DNA of 64,000 bases from Tanypteryx hageni (Eukaryota > Arthropoda > Insecta > Odonata > Petaluridae). Of the stretch, positions 11,151 through 21,190 are shown piece after piece. The notes below the pieces were generated by a model. That model was not told the origin of the DNA. It searched no databases and worked only from the letters and a program-made list of their open reading frames with translations. Numbering within the stretch: the first letter of the stretch is position 1; each line of letters begins with the position of its first letter. Made by a program: the position numbers and the translations under genes. The DNA lies in assembly GCA_028673005.1 (NCBI GenBank), contig CM054118.1:4180410-4244409 (forward strand), given 5' to 3'.

Positions 11151-11485
11151 CACACACACATATGAAGTGAAGTTAACATAAAAGTTGGTAATAATAGAGT
11201 AATTGGGGCCATCAAATAATACCTATAAAAAGTTCTTCCCTTTAATTAAGACGAACTACATTTCCAACATAATTAAAATGAACTCATTACATTTATTAGA
11301 CCAAAAATAAACCTTCTAATAGTGATCAACAAGTCGATGTTATGCAGTTCAATGAGATAATGCTATTAGACAAGTGAAAGAATTACATCAAGACGCGTAA
11401 CACTGATAAGATAATAAGAACATCACTCACAAAATATGAAAACGTTTTCATTGTACACTGATTTCAGAACATTGGTAAATAACCA

Positions 11486-11520
11486 CTGACGACGGCTGTT
11501 CTGTAGCCGAAATACGCATC
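11486..11520 (+). other. Hammerhead-like motif, probable Penelope-type end
   Basis: CTGACGA is followed by a 4-bp stem (GGCT/AGCC) with a short loop, then GAAAT and a mini-stem before ATC. This resembles the hammerhead core (CUGANGA, stem II, GAAA, UH) that is known from Penelope-like elements and retrozymes. There is one extra base between CTGACGA and stem II, and stem I pairs poorly, so activity is doubtful. No reverse transcriptase was found beside it. Confidence 0.35.
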
Positions 11521-11530
11521 TGATTCTCCC

Positions 11531-12715
11531 TTATCTTGTTATTGGAGGGACATAGTTGGTCAGAAAAAACCGTTCTCTGAGTAAAGAGATTCTCACGCGT
11601 CTAATCTCCTATAGTTACTGTAACCCGCTGCTATACTGTTTTATAGGCAGCGCAGCGATCTTGGTGAAAACAAAAAAGAGAGCATTGAAAACGGTCGCAG
11701 CGACATCCGATACGCGCAAATAGATAATTCCCGGCGAGGCAAGAAGGGAGAGACGCCACTGTCTCGGAGCGAGCAGCATTTCTTCTTCCCCCAACAAATT
11801 CCGCACGGGTCGAAATCACGTGTGGAGGGCGCGTGGACAATGGACGGCAGACAGGGGCGAGCGTTTGTTTTGGCCTTGAGGGGATAGGAAAATGAAAGAT
11901 CGAGATATAGCGAGAGAAAGAAAGTAAGTGTTTTTAATGCGAGTTCGAGAAATTGAGTCCGCAGTGGGTCCCGGCGAGCCAAGAGAGAAAAAATAAAGCG
12001 TTTTCACGGGGACTTTGATGCATGGATGCAATTAATGTACGGCGGAGGGTATGTTTGAGGGGTGCCGTCTCTGGTCGGTATGTTTTATGTACCTCGCTCG
12101 AGCGCGGTTTTTGCGAGTTTATTGTTCGTTGCAACGTACGAACCAGCCGACGTCCTTGGTTGGGTTGGGATGATGAAAACTGCGGAGAGGCGCCGTCGGT
12201 GTCTGCGAAAAAATAAAGGTTACAAGTAGTTCCATGATCCCGGAGAGAGAAAGAAAGAGGGAGATTAGAAGTGAAGCCGTGAAAAATTATGGGGATATAT
12301 ACGATCACGCGAGCGCGCGCGTGCTCGGGAATGACTCGGACGCGATGATGTCAGTGAAGCGTGAAAGTCACGCGCGAGAGTAATGGAGCGATTATTTATT
12401 TTTTTCGTCGGATTAGGAAAAGGTGCTCTCCTGAGATAGTTTAGCGTAAAGGCAGCCGCGGGATCGTTCGTGGTTATGATGCGAGGTAAAGACTAGATGG
12501 CGCCAATGCCTTCACGACGAGACTATTAAAGCTGCTGAGCAAAATGCCTGTCAAAAATGACGGAAAGGAAATTTGAACGTCCTAATTTAAACGTTATGAA
12601 CCAAAAATCGACGGACAATTTTTTTCTAATTTTAGCTTGCAAATGAATGAAAGCCTGCGTGTTGAAAAATCGCCTTTTACGTGTTATCTTACGGGGAACT
12701 GAAATTATATCCTGG
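11531..12715. other. Unassigned, CpG-richer block
   Basis: This block has more CpG and GCGC words than its surroundings, particularly 12290-12500 (for example GCGAGCGCGCGCGTGC). No open frame looks like a known protein. It could be regulatory, but only the base composition suggests that. Confidence 0.3.
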
Positions 12716-12736
12716 AGTCGAACCCGGGTCTTTTTC
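12714..12736 (-). repeat. Isolated tRNA T-arm-like motif
   Basis: The minus strand carries a T-arm/B-box match ACCCGGGTTCGACTCCAGGA without a recognisable A box at tRNA spacing. Similar orphan T arms lie near 8955 and 40905, so this may be a dispersed tRNA-fragment repeat. Confidence 0.4.
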
Positions 12737-12969
12737 TGGAACCTTTTTTCCCTTTGGTGCACGATTGAAGCATTTCTGCCAAGTTTCAATATTCTACATA
12801 GTCCAGTTACAACACGTTAAAAGACGTTACACAGAGAGTGACAGAACAGACGTTTTATAAGGAGGATAAGCGTTAAACACTTTTACTACGCAAAACAATT
12901 CATATTTGTCAAATGAAGTTGGAAGAGAAATATTTGAGCCATTAATTTGTTACACTGCATATCGAAGAC

Positions 12970-13244
12970 CAATGGTTTCCAATGATTTTTTAGGCGCTTC
13001 ACTACTTCAGAGATAAACAGAATTTCGTGGCATTACAACCTTGAAACGCTTTATATTTAACATACGTACATCGCAACCTTTGGACGCATTCATTTGTTGA
13101 CACTATATTATCATCAATTTATTAAAGTAATAATTGTTGCACAAAAGACCTAGCTACGTTTCATAAATCGTTGATTTATTTATTTTACAGTTTTTCATGG
13201 CATTCCTAGGAATCAAAGGCTGCACCCCGGATTGAAAACCACAG
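12970..13244. mobile_element. hAT-type MITE (275 bp)
   Basis: The left end CAATGGTTTCCAATGATT and the complement of the right end (CTGTGGTTTTCAATCCGGGG) form an imperfect hAT-type terminal inverted repeat. The flanking octamers TCGAAGAC (12962-12969) and TCGTAGAC (13245-13252) match at 7 of 8 positions, the target duplication length expected of hAT. No coding capacity. Confidence 0.72.
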
Positions 13245-13252
13245 TCGTAGAC

Positions 13253-14581
13253 GAATCGATTAAAAAAAGAGTATTCTGTCACTAAGAAAAAATAATTTAG
13301 TATTAGAATCATTAGATCATGAAACTGCTATTTAAGCCGATAACGTATAGTACCCAATCAACACCAGTAGATGGCGCAACTCATAATGATGTCATATTTT
13401 TTTGGCATGTTCAGTTTTATGATACACCAAGACTTGCGCTCACTCGAAATAATTAGGTAATTTCTCCTTCATGACTGTTATCAGTACGAGTGAGTCTAAA
13501 ACTTCTTATACAATTCAAAGTCGCGCGTATATTTTTTTTAACACTCTCAACAATGCGAATTGTAATTACCGGGACCGCCTCGAGCAATTCACATTTTTGC
13601 CAGTCTTACTAAAAATGGGCGATTAATTTTTTCGTAAGGAAAGTAAAAATTCCAGCGGGGTTGTTGTTGTTGTTTTTTATATCAGCAAAAAGGAACTGTA
13701 ACAGTCTTAGAATGTAAAGAAATGGCTGCTTATAGTAAAAATAATATCTTAATTGATGATGATAAAAAACAAATGAAAATGTTTTACGATATAAACCACG
13801 ATGTTACATCTACGGGACGAAATAAAAAAAAACACTCCGCGGAAACTGAAAAAAAGGAAGCGTGAAACAGAACAACGAGATTAAAGAAGTCGAGCACAAT
13901 TCGAAATACTACGGACACGTGTGTAGCCACTTCTTTTTAAACGCCCGAATATTTCTTATAAACTATCGCGACATTGCCATGCGACAGCACGCACAAAAAC
14001 GCATTCTTTGCGACCGCGCGGTACCAAAAACTCTTTTCATTCCGCGGCCGAGGGAGGGGGAGAAAGAATTGCGAAGGGCCCAAAAAACGAAACAAAAAGA
14101 CCAAAAGGTCCCTTGATGTCGAGCGCCCGCTCCAATCGAGGCAAGCGACCAATAAACAAGTCGTCTCCGCGACGCTCGTCTTCTTTTTCCTTTTTCTCTC
14201 CCTCTCGGTCGGGGGAGGAGGAAAAAATGGTACTTTAAAAGGATGACCATTGGCCCGGAGCGGAAAGAGGCAAGCGTCGTTTTCTTCCGAGGCGTGGGCG
14301 AGAGAGTGGCACAGTTTTAAAAGATGAACGGACGCAAGGAATTAGCGTGGCCTTCTCTTATAGCTGACCTCGGCTCTTCGACGGATGACGTCGGGTGGTG
14401 GGCGGGCGTAAGGCGGGAGAAGGTCGTTGCGGCATTGCGGTATGTATATCCTTCCAGTACATTGAGAAGGCCGCTTCGAAAGAGTTAGTGCGGTTCAGAA
14501 TTCTTGAAAAATCGAACTTCTATTAATTGAATTTTCTATAACGCGAAAGAAAAATTTTCTCTTTTTAGTTCCTTGTAACCT
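13253..14581. other. Unassigned; CpG-rich at 13930-14470
   Basis: The first part is AT-rich and featureless. The part from about 13930 is CpG-richer and includes TGACGTCG and GGGCGGGC words near 14386-14406 that resemble CRE and GC-box sites. Overlapping frames in several phases here lack recognisable domains. A promoter function is conjecture. Confidence 0.3.
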
Positions 14582-14772
14582 AGATAACTCGAACCTCGAG
14601 GAAATACCGACAAGTTCGAGTTATCGAAACTTCGCGATATCGAGACTTTAATGTATCAACTTTCTAGACTTCGATCCATCGACACTTCGAGTTATAGAAC
14701 TTTATTTTATTTTACATCAATACAAATTATATAAATATCTACCACTCTTCGAAAATTCGAGTTATACACGTA
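14582..14772. mobile_element. Tigger/pogo-like MITE remnant
   Basis: The left end AGATAACTCGAACCTCGAGG is matched by the complement of the right end (TATAACTCGAATTTTCGAAG), giving an imperfect terminal inverted repeat of about 20 bp. TTCGAGTTATCGA-type words recur inside. The style resembles the ends of Tigger-like elements. No coding capacity and no clear TA duplication. Confidence 0.5.
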
Positions 14773-15505
14773 TGAGTGACGAGATTCGACTTTCTATTCA
14801 ATTCCTGTTTTATATCTTCTAGGGAGGTTCTTGTACACACATCCCCATGTAACTCTCTTTTCTTCATCTTCCTCTCTAAAACAATCAAAGATACCTGTTT
14901 TTTCTACAAGTCTTTTAAACTTTCTTAGAATCTTGCCTTTTACGACAGAAGCCTCAAACACAAATTTCGACGCGGAAAAACAGATGACGGGCCGCATGTC
15001 ATATTTCGCAGACACTTATACATGCCATTGATAATGGTATATATTTTAGCGATTTATTTTTAAATATCGTACGATTCCTGATTTGAACATCGTTTTGTAT
15101 CAGGATTTCGCTCCATTGCCTTCTCTTAGCTGTCTTCCACCTAACAAAGTAATGGGAGAGTCGCATTATATTATCACGTGCGGAGGCGGACATAAATGGG
15201 GCGAGGCCCCTAGGCAATTGGAGTTTGCGAGGCGCACAACTTACGATTTCTGAATACGAGTTTATATTTTAATGAAGGAAACATGCAAATAAATTTTGAA
15301 TTATTTATTTAGATATATAATTACAGTATAGAAGATGATCTTCTGATGTCGATCGTGGACCAGTCCTCAAATGGATTAGCGGCAGTTGGTTCACTGTAGT
15401 AACAACATTTGGCCGTGGTTCCTAATTCTACAACTAGCAATTTCACATAGAATCCGTCTAGAAAATCTTCACTTCTTTTACAACAGCGGTTTTCTACTCT
15501 TAAGT
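14773..15505. other. Unassigned DNA
   Basis: No feature recognised between the MITE and the hAT transposase remnant. Confidence 0.4.
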
Positions 15506-16872
15506 TTACATACTAAATTCCTCGATCAGCTCAGAATAATCCAGGGAGTTAGTTTCATAATTTTCTATAAATAAAATTGCGAGCGAATTTAATTTTTCTT
15601 GAGACAAGGTAGAACGGAGATACGTCTTCATGTGCTTAAGTCGAGAAAAACTTCTTTCTGCTGAAGCAACAGTAACTGCAGTGGCGGCTCGTGTATAGGC
15701 ACTGCGGAACTGCAGCACCCCCTATTTCCACTTGATATTATCGATAACATTTAATATAATGAGTCCCTTTTTCTTTAATTCTTTCTTTATTTTTGTAGTA
15801 CAATATATATTCCTTAAGCTTAATGTCAGTACTTCAGTAGCCATCCCACAGTTTATGAAAAAGATACAAAAATCTTTGTATGGAACTGTGCGCTTCACAG
15901 TGCCAGCGACGTGGTGTTTGACTGTTGTGCGCATGCGCACATAGGAGGGGGGGGTGGGGAGGAAGCCGGCAATGCTCTCGCAGTGCCGGCTCTGGCGTGA
16001 TGGTGGAAGGAAGTTGTTTTTTACTCAGCGTGTGTTGTGCTTAAAAACCGTGTACCATATTCTTGAATGTGATAAAGTGTAGAAGAGTGTAGAATTAGAT
16101 TATTATTCTGCTTCCAGCTATTCTATTTGATTCATTTTTTTTCGGTTCTTTTATGGATTTCATTTTTAAATGAATAGATCAAGCTTGAACTGTAACAATT
16201 TAAGTTAAAGTAAGTAAAAAATGTTTGGTTTTTTTTGTTAAGATTTTATCAAGTTCCTGAATAAATTTTCTTTTTATACATGTTTTTTTCCTTTTAAACA
16301 ATTTTAAAACAAAGGCTAAAAATTTTCTGGAGCAGCACCCCCACAAATTTTAGCTACGAGCCGCCACTGAGTAACTGGTATAGTCAAAACTATTCGAAGC
16401 GCTATGCACACGTTTGGGTAAATCTCACGTAAACCATTATCGATTATGAACGTCAAGGCACCTTTTATATTTGTGCTGGGTGGAAGAATCCTGCAAAGCA
16501 TACCGAGTTCTTCGTACATCTCAATGTAATTTATATCACACGAGCTCTCAAATTCGAGTATAATTTTGAGGATTTTACAATGTTGTAAAAGTTCTTCTTC
16601 TGCAATGGTTTCAAGCTCTGATATACAATACAAAAATCCAAAATTAGTAACATATTTTTAGAGACTCAAAACGGGTTTCAACACTCACACGAATCGTATC
16701 AACGATAACATTAAAGAAATGAATCCTGAATGATTCCTTGTAATCGTTGGTAAATTCATTCTCAATTTCATAACTAGACATTTTTTCGTAATTCGGAATC
16801 GCGGTTTTCTAAATTCTTTTTTAATTTCCAAATTTTCTGCCAGATCGTTGGATGTAGATAGTGCTGACTAAA
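15506..16872 (-). pseudogene. hAT / ZMYM1-like transposase, C-terminal part, interrupted
   Basis: Read on the minus strand, coding fragments run from about 16872 to 15506. The first fragment has YKESFRIHFFNVIVDT, typical of the RNase H-like region of ZMYM1-type hAT proteins. The next (16633-16370) includes LREIYPNVCIALRIVLTIPV. The last (15670-15506) has VASAERSFSRLKHMKTYLRS, the hallmark of the hAT C-terminal dimerisation domain, and ends at a stop. The frame shifts near 16790 and is split by a 691-bp insertion at 15679-16369, exactly before the VASAERSFSRL motif. Only the C-terminal third is recognisable. Such proteins in intact form cut and paste hAT elements; this copy cannot. It could be a domesticated ZMYM1-like gene remnant, but the breaks favour a dead transposon. 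Confidence 0.82.
15679..16369. mobile_element. Non-autonomous hAT element (691 bp) inside hAT gene
   Basis: Perfect 14-bp terminal inverted repeats CAGTGGCGGCTCGT at 15679-15692 and, as its complement, 16356-16369. The flanks carry a perfect 8-bp target duplication AGTAACTG (15671-15678 and 16370-16377). Inside the ends, GCAGCACCCCC occurs in the same orientation on both sides. An internal 72-codon minus-strand frame (15940-15722) has no transposase motif. The element is younger than the hAT-like transposase pseudogene it interrupts. Confidence 0.93.
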
Positions 16873-17264
16873 ACCTGTTTATCTGTATCTATCAAGCCAT
16901 TTCAGAAATTGAAGCCACGAATTGCAAAACAACACAAGTCCACATTTTGACGCTATATTGGTATCGTTATGTTTGTCTCGCTTCGCACTACCTTATGACA
17001 ATAAGAACAACAGAAGAACCATGATTTTCTGCCATTTTTCAGTGTTAATTTATATCCAAAACATCAGAAGTCCATGTATATATGCTGTTCTGGTCTATTG
17101 TTTTTGGTGATAGCGCGTGATCGTAGCTGTGTTTATATTTGTGTTTAGTTCTGTTTTCCGTTCGTTTAATAACCTAAGACGTATAAACGTATTGTACCGA
17201 TCTTTAAGATCTTCGACGACTTGATGTTTTACGTTACTATGTTTATCTGGTAAGAGTATATAAA

Positions 17265-19000
17265 ATGAGTGATATTGAAAGCGATGATGTCCCAGTTCCA
17301 AAACGGAAATCAGATCCCACAAAATGGGGACGATATGTGCTGAAACGAAAGCGCCTAGCTGGGGAACCCTACGTAAAAAGTGCGGGAATTACACAACCTG
17401 GAAGAAAAATTGGTGATAACTGCAAGTAAGTACTTAAAGATATTAAAAATGACATTATTGTAAAAATGTGCACACATAACCTATACATTAATGCTGATGA
17501 ACGCTGACAATAGTGCATTTACGAAATAGAAATATTAGTATTTAATTAAAAGACATTGCAAAAAAGATATAGAAAATATAAATATTTTGAAAATGCATTT
17601 CACCACTTCACTACATAAATATGTCATTTCAGATGCAGGAAAAAGTGTATGATGAATTTCTCTGATTCTTCAAAGAATCTATTATTTACACAATTCAACG
17701 AGGTTAGTTCAAAGAATGCACAGGATACATATTTAGCTGGCTTGGTATCAGTTACTGAACCAGCAAGACGGAGGCAACAACTTGAAGAGGCTACAAAGAC
17801 CCGCTCTGAAGTTTACCATTATCGGGTATGATACCAGTCACTTTCCTTGCAAGTTAGTCATAAGATCATAAAAATCTACTATGACTTTTAGAAAGAGAAG
17901 TTTCTATAAAGCACTATTATATTGTAAATAAAACATATTTATATTTCCATTTTAGGTGAAGATAGGGGATTTCGAAAAACTCATTTGCAAGCAAAGCTTT
18001 CTTATCTTTGCATGGAATAAATAACTCCAGCAAGACTGAGGCGCATCACTGCTTTGGTTTCTGAAGGTGTTCTTTCTCCCACTGATAAGCGTGGCGGCAG
18101 ACGAAAAGTGTGGAGCAAGGCTAATGTATTAAAAGTACAGATGAGACATCACATCATGTCTTATCCATTTCGAGTAGCTCACTTTGGGAAAAGTGGAAAA
18201 AAGACAAGATATCTTAATTCAGATCTGAATGTGAAAATGATGTGGAATATGTATTTATAGAAGTATGAACCTGAATCATACCTAGTACTAGATACTCCCA
18301 GTTTCAAACCTCAGATGAAATATGAATACTTTCTTCTTTTCTACAAGGAAAACTTTAACTATCCTTTTGGACTTCCAAGAACTGACATTTGTGCATTATG
18401 TGAAAAACTGAAACTGGAAATTCAATGTGAGAAGATGGCTACTGTCAGGGAGTCTTTGAAAAAATAACTTCGTCTTCATAAATGCAAAGCTAGAAAGTTT
18501 TATAGTGATATGAATGTAAAACACTGGTAAAAGGAGGGTTAGAGTACGGTACATCAGAGTGTGTGGTATCTGACTACATGCAAAATTTGCCATATCCCCA
18601 CATACCTGTGGCAGAAATGTTTTATGCAAGACAGCTTTCGTTGTATGTATTTGGAATACACTGTGTCTGATGATCGTGGATTTATGTACACGTACAACGA
18701 ACTAGTTGGTAAGAAGACACCTAATGAGACTCTCATTGCTACACCATTTCCTAACAAATCACATTCGTGATAACGTAAAATAGTTATACATTTTTACGGA
18801 TGCATGCACTGCACAGAACCGCAGCAACACAGTTGTTAAATATTTACATCACATGGTCGAGAGTGGCCGATTTGAATATATTCGTCATATATTCCCTACA
18901 AAAGGTCATTCGTACCTGCCTTGCGATAGGGACTTTGCCCGGATAAAGCTAAAAAAAGAAAACAGGACACAGTTTACACCCCAGAACAATGAGTAAATTG
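17265..19000 (+). pseudogene. Three-exon DDE-type transposase-like gene, broken
   Basis: Exon 1 (17265-17425) starts at ATG with MSDIESDDVPVPKRKSDP and ends at a GTAAGT donor. Exon 2 (17633-17825) follows a TTTCAG acceptor and continues in frame, creating a cysteine cluster CKCRKKC across the junction. Exon 3 starts at 17956 after TTTTAG. It contains ALVSEGVLSPTDKRGGRR, QNLPYPHIPVAEMFYARQL and, after further breaks, KGHSYLPCDRDFARIK near 18900. That order matches a family of uncharacterised, probably transposon-derived insect proteins with a DDE-like domain that I know by motif but cannot name securely. Frame breaks occur near 18015, 18258, 18466, 18530 and 18740. Terminal inverted repeats were not found, so a decayed host gene of transposon origin remains possible. 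Confidence 0.62.
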
Positions 19001-19213
19001 ATTGAATGAACATATGAAAATGACAAAATGAACAGATAATAACACTGTTATGACTAAACAAAAAAATAGAGAAAAAATTAATAAATGAATAAAAAAGTAT
19101 AAATCATGCACAATGAATATTGTTTTGTCAAAATCAAGATTGAGAAAGAATTGAAGCGTTAAGTGTGTTTAACTGTTCCTTTGAAAGGATAAGAGAGATA
19201 GATAGCAGTGTCG

Positions 19214-20737
19214 TTAGAATGATGAGAGCGAGTGCAAGTTTTTTATTGCTTGGGGAAGTTCGTTCCATAGTCTGCAAGCAGTTGCAATGAAGGTCTTGTT
19301 GAATATTACCGTTCTGTGTTGAGGAATAAGGAGTTTATGGCACCCTCTGGTATTAATGTTATGTACAGTGTCTGTACTCCTGAATTCCGTTGCAAGATAA
19401 TGTGGATTGTTAGAAGTAAGTAATTGATATAGTAAGGAAAGAAAGCCCCCCACCCCAACTCCAAATTTAGCCAGTTTAGTTTGGCGAGTGGATCTGAAAT
19501 ATGGTCTGATTTCTTCAGGTTAAAAATATATCTAATGCACGCGTTATGAGTTCTCTGAATCTTTAACGACAACTCTTGAGATAAATCTTGGTACGCTATA
19601 TCGACATAGTCAAAATGCGGAATAATGAGTGAAGTTACCAGATGCTTTTTTAGAGAAACTGGAGCACTACTACTTAGCTTCCTAAGTAAGTGAAGAGATG
19701 AGTTTACTGTTCTACACACATTTCTAACATGTGGGGCCCAAGAGAGGGTTTCATCTATGAGCAATCCAAGATTCTTTACTACTTTACAATAGGGTATAGT
19801 TGAATTTGCTATGTTGATCGGTATTCTGTGGGATCGATTAATAGCTGCTAATATCTTAGGGTAACCAATTAAGATAGCCTGTGATTTTCTGGATTAATAC
19901 TAAGAAAATTTTTATTACTCCAGGCCTCTAGTGTTTCTAAGTCCTTATTGATGTTTTTTAGGGTTTTCGCGAGATCGTTTGCGGTAGAACTTGAGTATAT
20001 TTGCAAGTCATCTGCATAAAGATGCTGGTTGCAGTATTTAAGTGACAAGGAGCAGTCATTTATTTACAAAGAAAATAGTAGGGGACCCAAAATTGAGCCC
20101 TGTGGGACGCCTCTCCCATTGGTAAGTCAGTCAGATGAAGAATTAATGGAAATCACTTGTTCGGAACGATCGCTTAAATACGAAGATATCCAATTAATGG
20201 CCGAAGGCAAGAAATTTATTGCGAGCAGTTTAGACAGCAGGACATCTTTGTCTATCGAGTCGAAAGCTTTACTGAAATCTGGTAGTACTAGGATTGTTAC
20301 TTCCCTTTTGTCCATTGCGCGGCGCATGTCGTCGGTGATTTTTACAAGAGTAGTGGTGGTGCTGTGAGATTTACGAAAACAGGATTGAAAGGGATTTAAC
20401 AATTGATTTTCGTTAAGAAAGAGCGTGATTTGTTCATGTACTAATTTTTCTAGTGCTTTTGATAAGGTAGGCAAAAAACTAATTGGGTGAAAATCGTTGA
20501 TTTCAGTCGATTTCGATTTATTTGGTAATGGCCTTATGAAACCGCGTTTCCATCGCACTGGAAATTTTTCTTGAGATAGGGAGCAGTTAAATACATTAGT
20601 TATTATTGGTAGAATAATATGAATCAATTTCTTGATGAAGACAGTAGGTATGCCATGTGACCCTTGAGCTTTAGATTTAATTTTTCGAAAAGCATGGAGC
20701 ACTTGGAATTGAGTGATCGGGATGAACTTGAAGAGTG
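19214..20737 (-). pseudogene. Non-LTR retrotransposon RT fragment (Jockey/CR1 type)
   Basis: Minus-strand coding remnant beginning abruptly at a GA microsatellite near 20737 (5' truncation). It contains the RT fingers and palm: KSKAQGSHGIPTVFIKKL, then LPDFSKAFDSIDKDVLL (motif A, catalytic Asp), GVPQGSILGPLLFSL (motif B, 20113-20069) and HLYADDLQIYSS (motif C). The C-terminal region follows, with LIDETLSWAPHVRNVCRT and LWNELPQAIKNLHSLSSF. A TGA at about 20125 and a TAA directly after the FSL of motif B interrupt the frame. One-base shifts lie near 19885 and in the C-rich run near 19450. The endonuclease domain and ORF1 are missing. Intact relatives copy their own RNA at a nicked target; this copy is dead. 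Confidence 0.85.
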
Positions 20738-20790
20738 AGAGTGAGAGAGAGAGAGAGTGAGGCAGAGTGAGAGAGAGAGTGAGAGAGTGC
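20738..20790. repeat. GA/GT microsatellite at LINE 5' truncation
   Basis: GAGAGTGAGAGAGAG-type repeats lie exactly where recognisable reverse transcriptase similarity stops. Confidence 0.8.
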
Positions 20791-21114
20791 ACCTACTCTT
20801 GCTTTTGAAAGCAGTGACGTCGCCCCCTTGCTTATTTGTCGTGGTTCGCCTTCGGGAGAGAAGAGTTTGGGCGCCAGCACAAGTAAGGGGAAAGTTCCTC
20901 TTGTGCTCTGAACGGGAGAGGTTACCAGGGATAGGATAAAAAAAGATATTTGTGATTTCTTTAGATTTCCTAGGCGATACGCCCTTCGTGCTCATCACCG
21001 GAAATCCCAACGGCGAGAGAAAGAAGGGAACGGATATGAAATTATGTAGGGGAAAGACAGAAAGGAGGAGGGAAATGAGGGTGAAGAGGGAGAAGAAAAC
21101 TTACACCCGCCAAA

Positions 21115-21190
21115 CCTCAAACAACCTCGCGAGGAATCGACCCACGAGCTCCACGCCACACGTTCTCGCTAATACCCACTATATTTTCAC
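21115..21190 (-). repeat. tRNA-like SINE fragment (weak)
   Basis: On the minus strand GTGGGTATTAGCGAGAACGTG is followed by a B-box-like GTGGGTCGATTCCTCGCG at roughly tRNA spacing. Paired stems are weak. It may be the head of a SINE whose body is not recognised. Confidence 0.35.

Noticed and set aside
15722..15940. 72-codon frame inside the 691-bp hAT insert as a transposase
   Set aside because: It has no hAT, zinc-finger or DDE motif and is too short; treated as non-coding element sequence.
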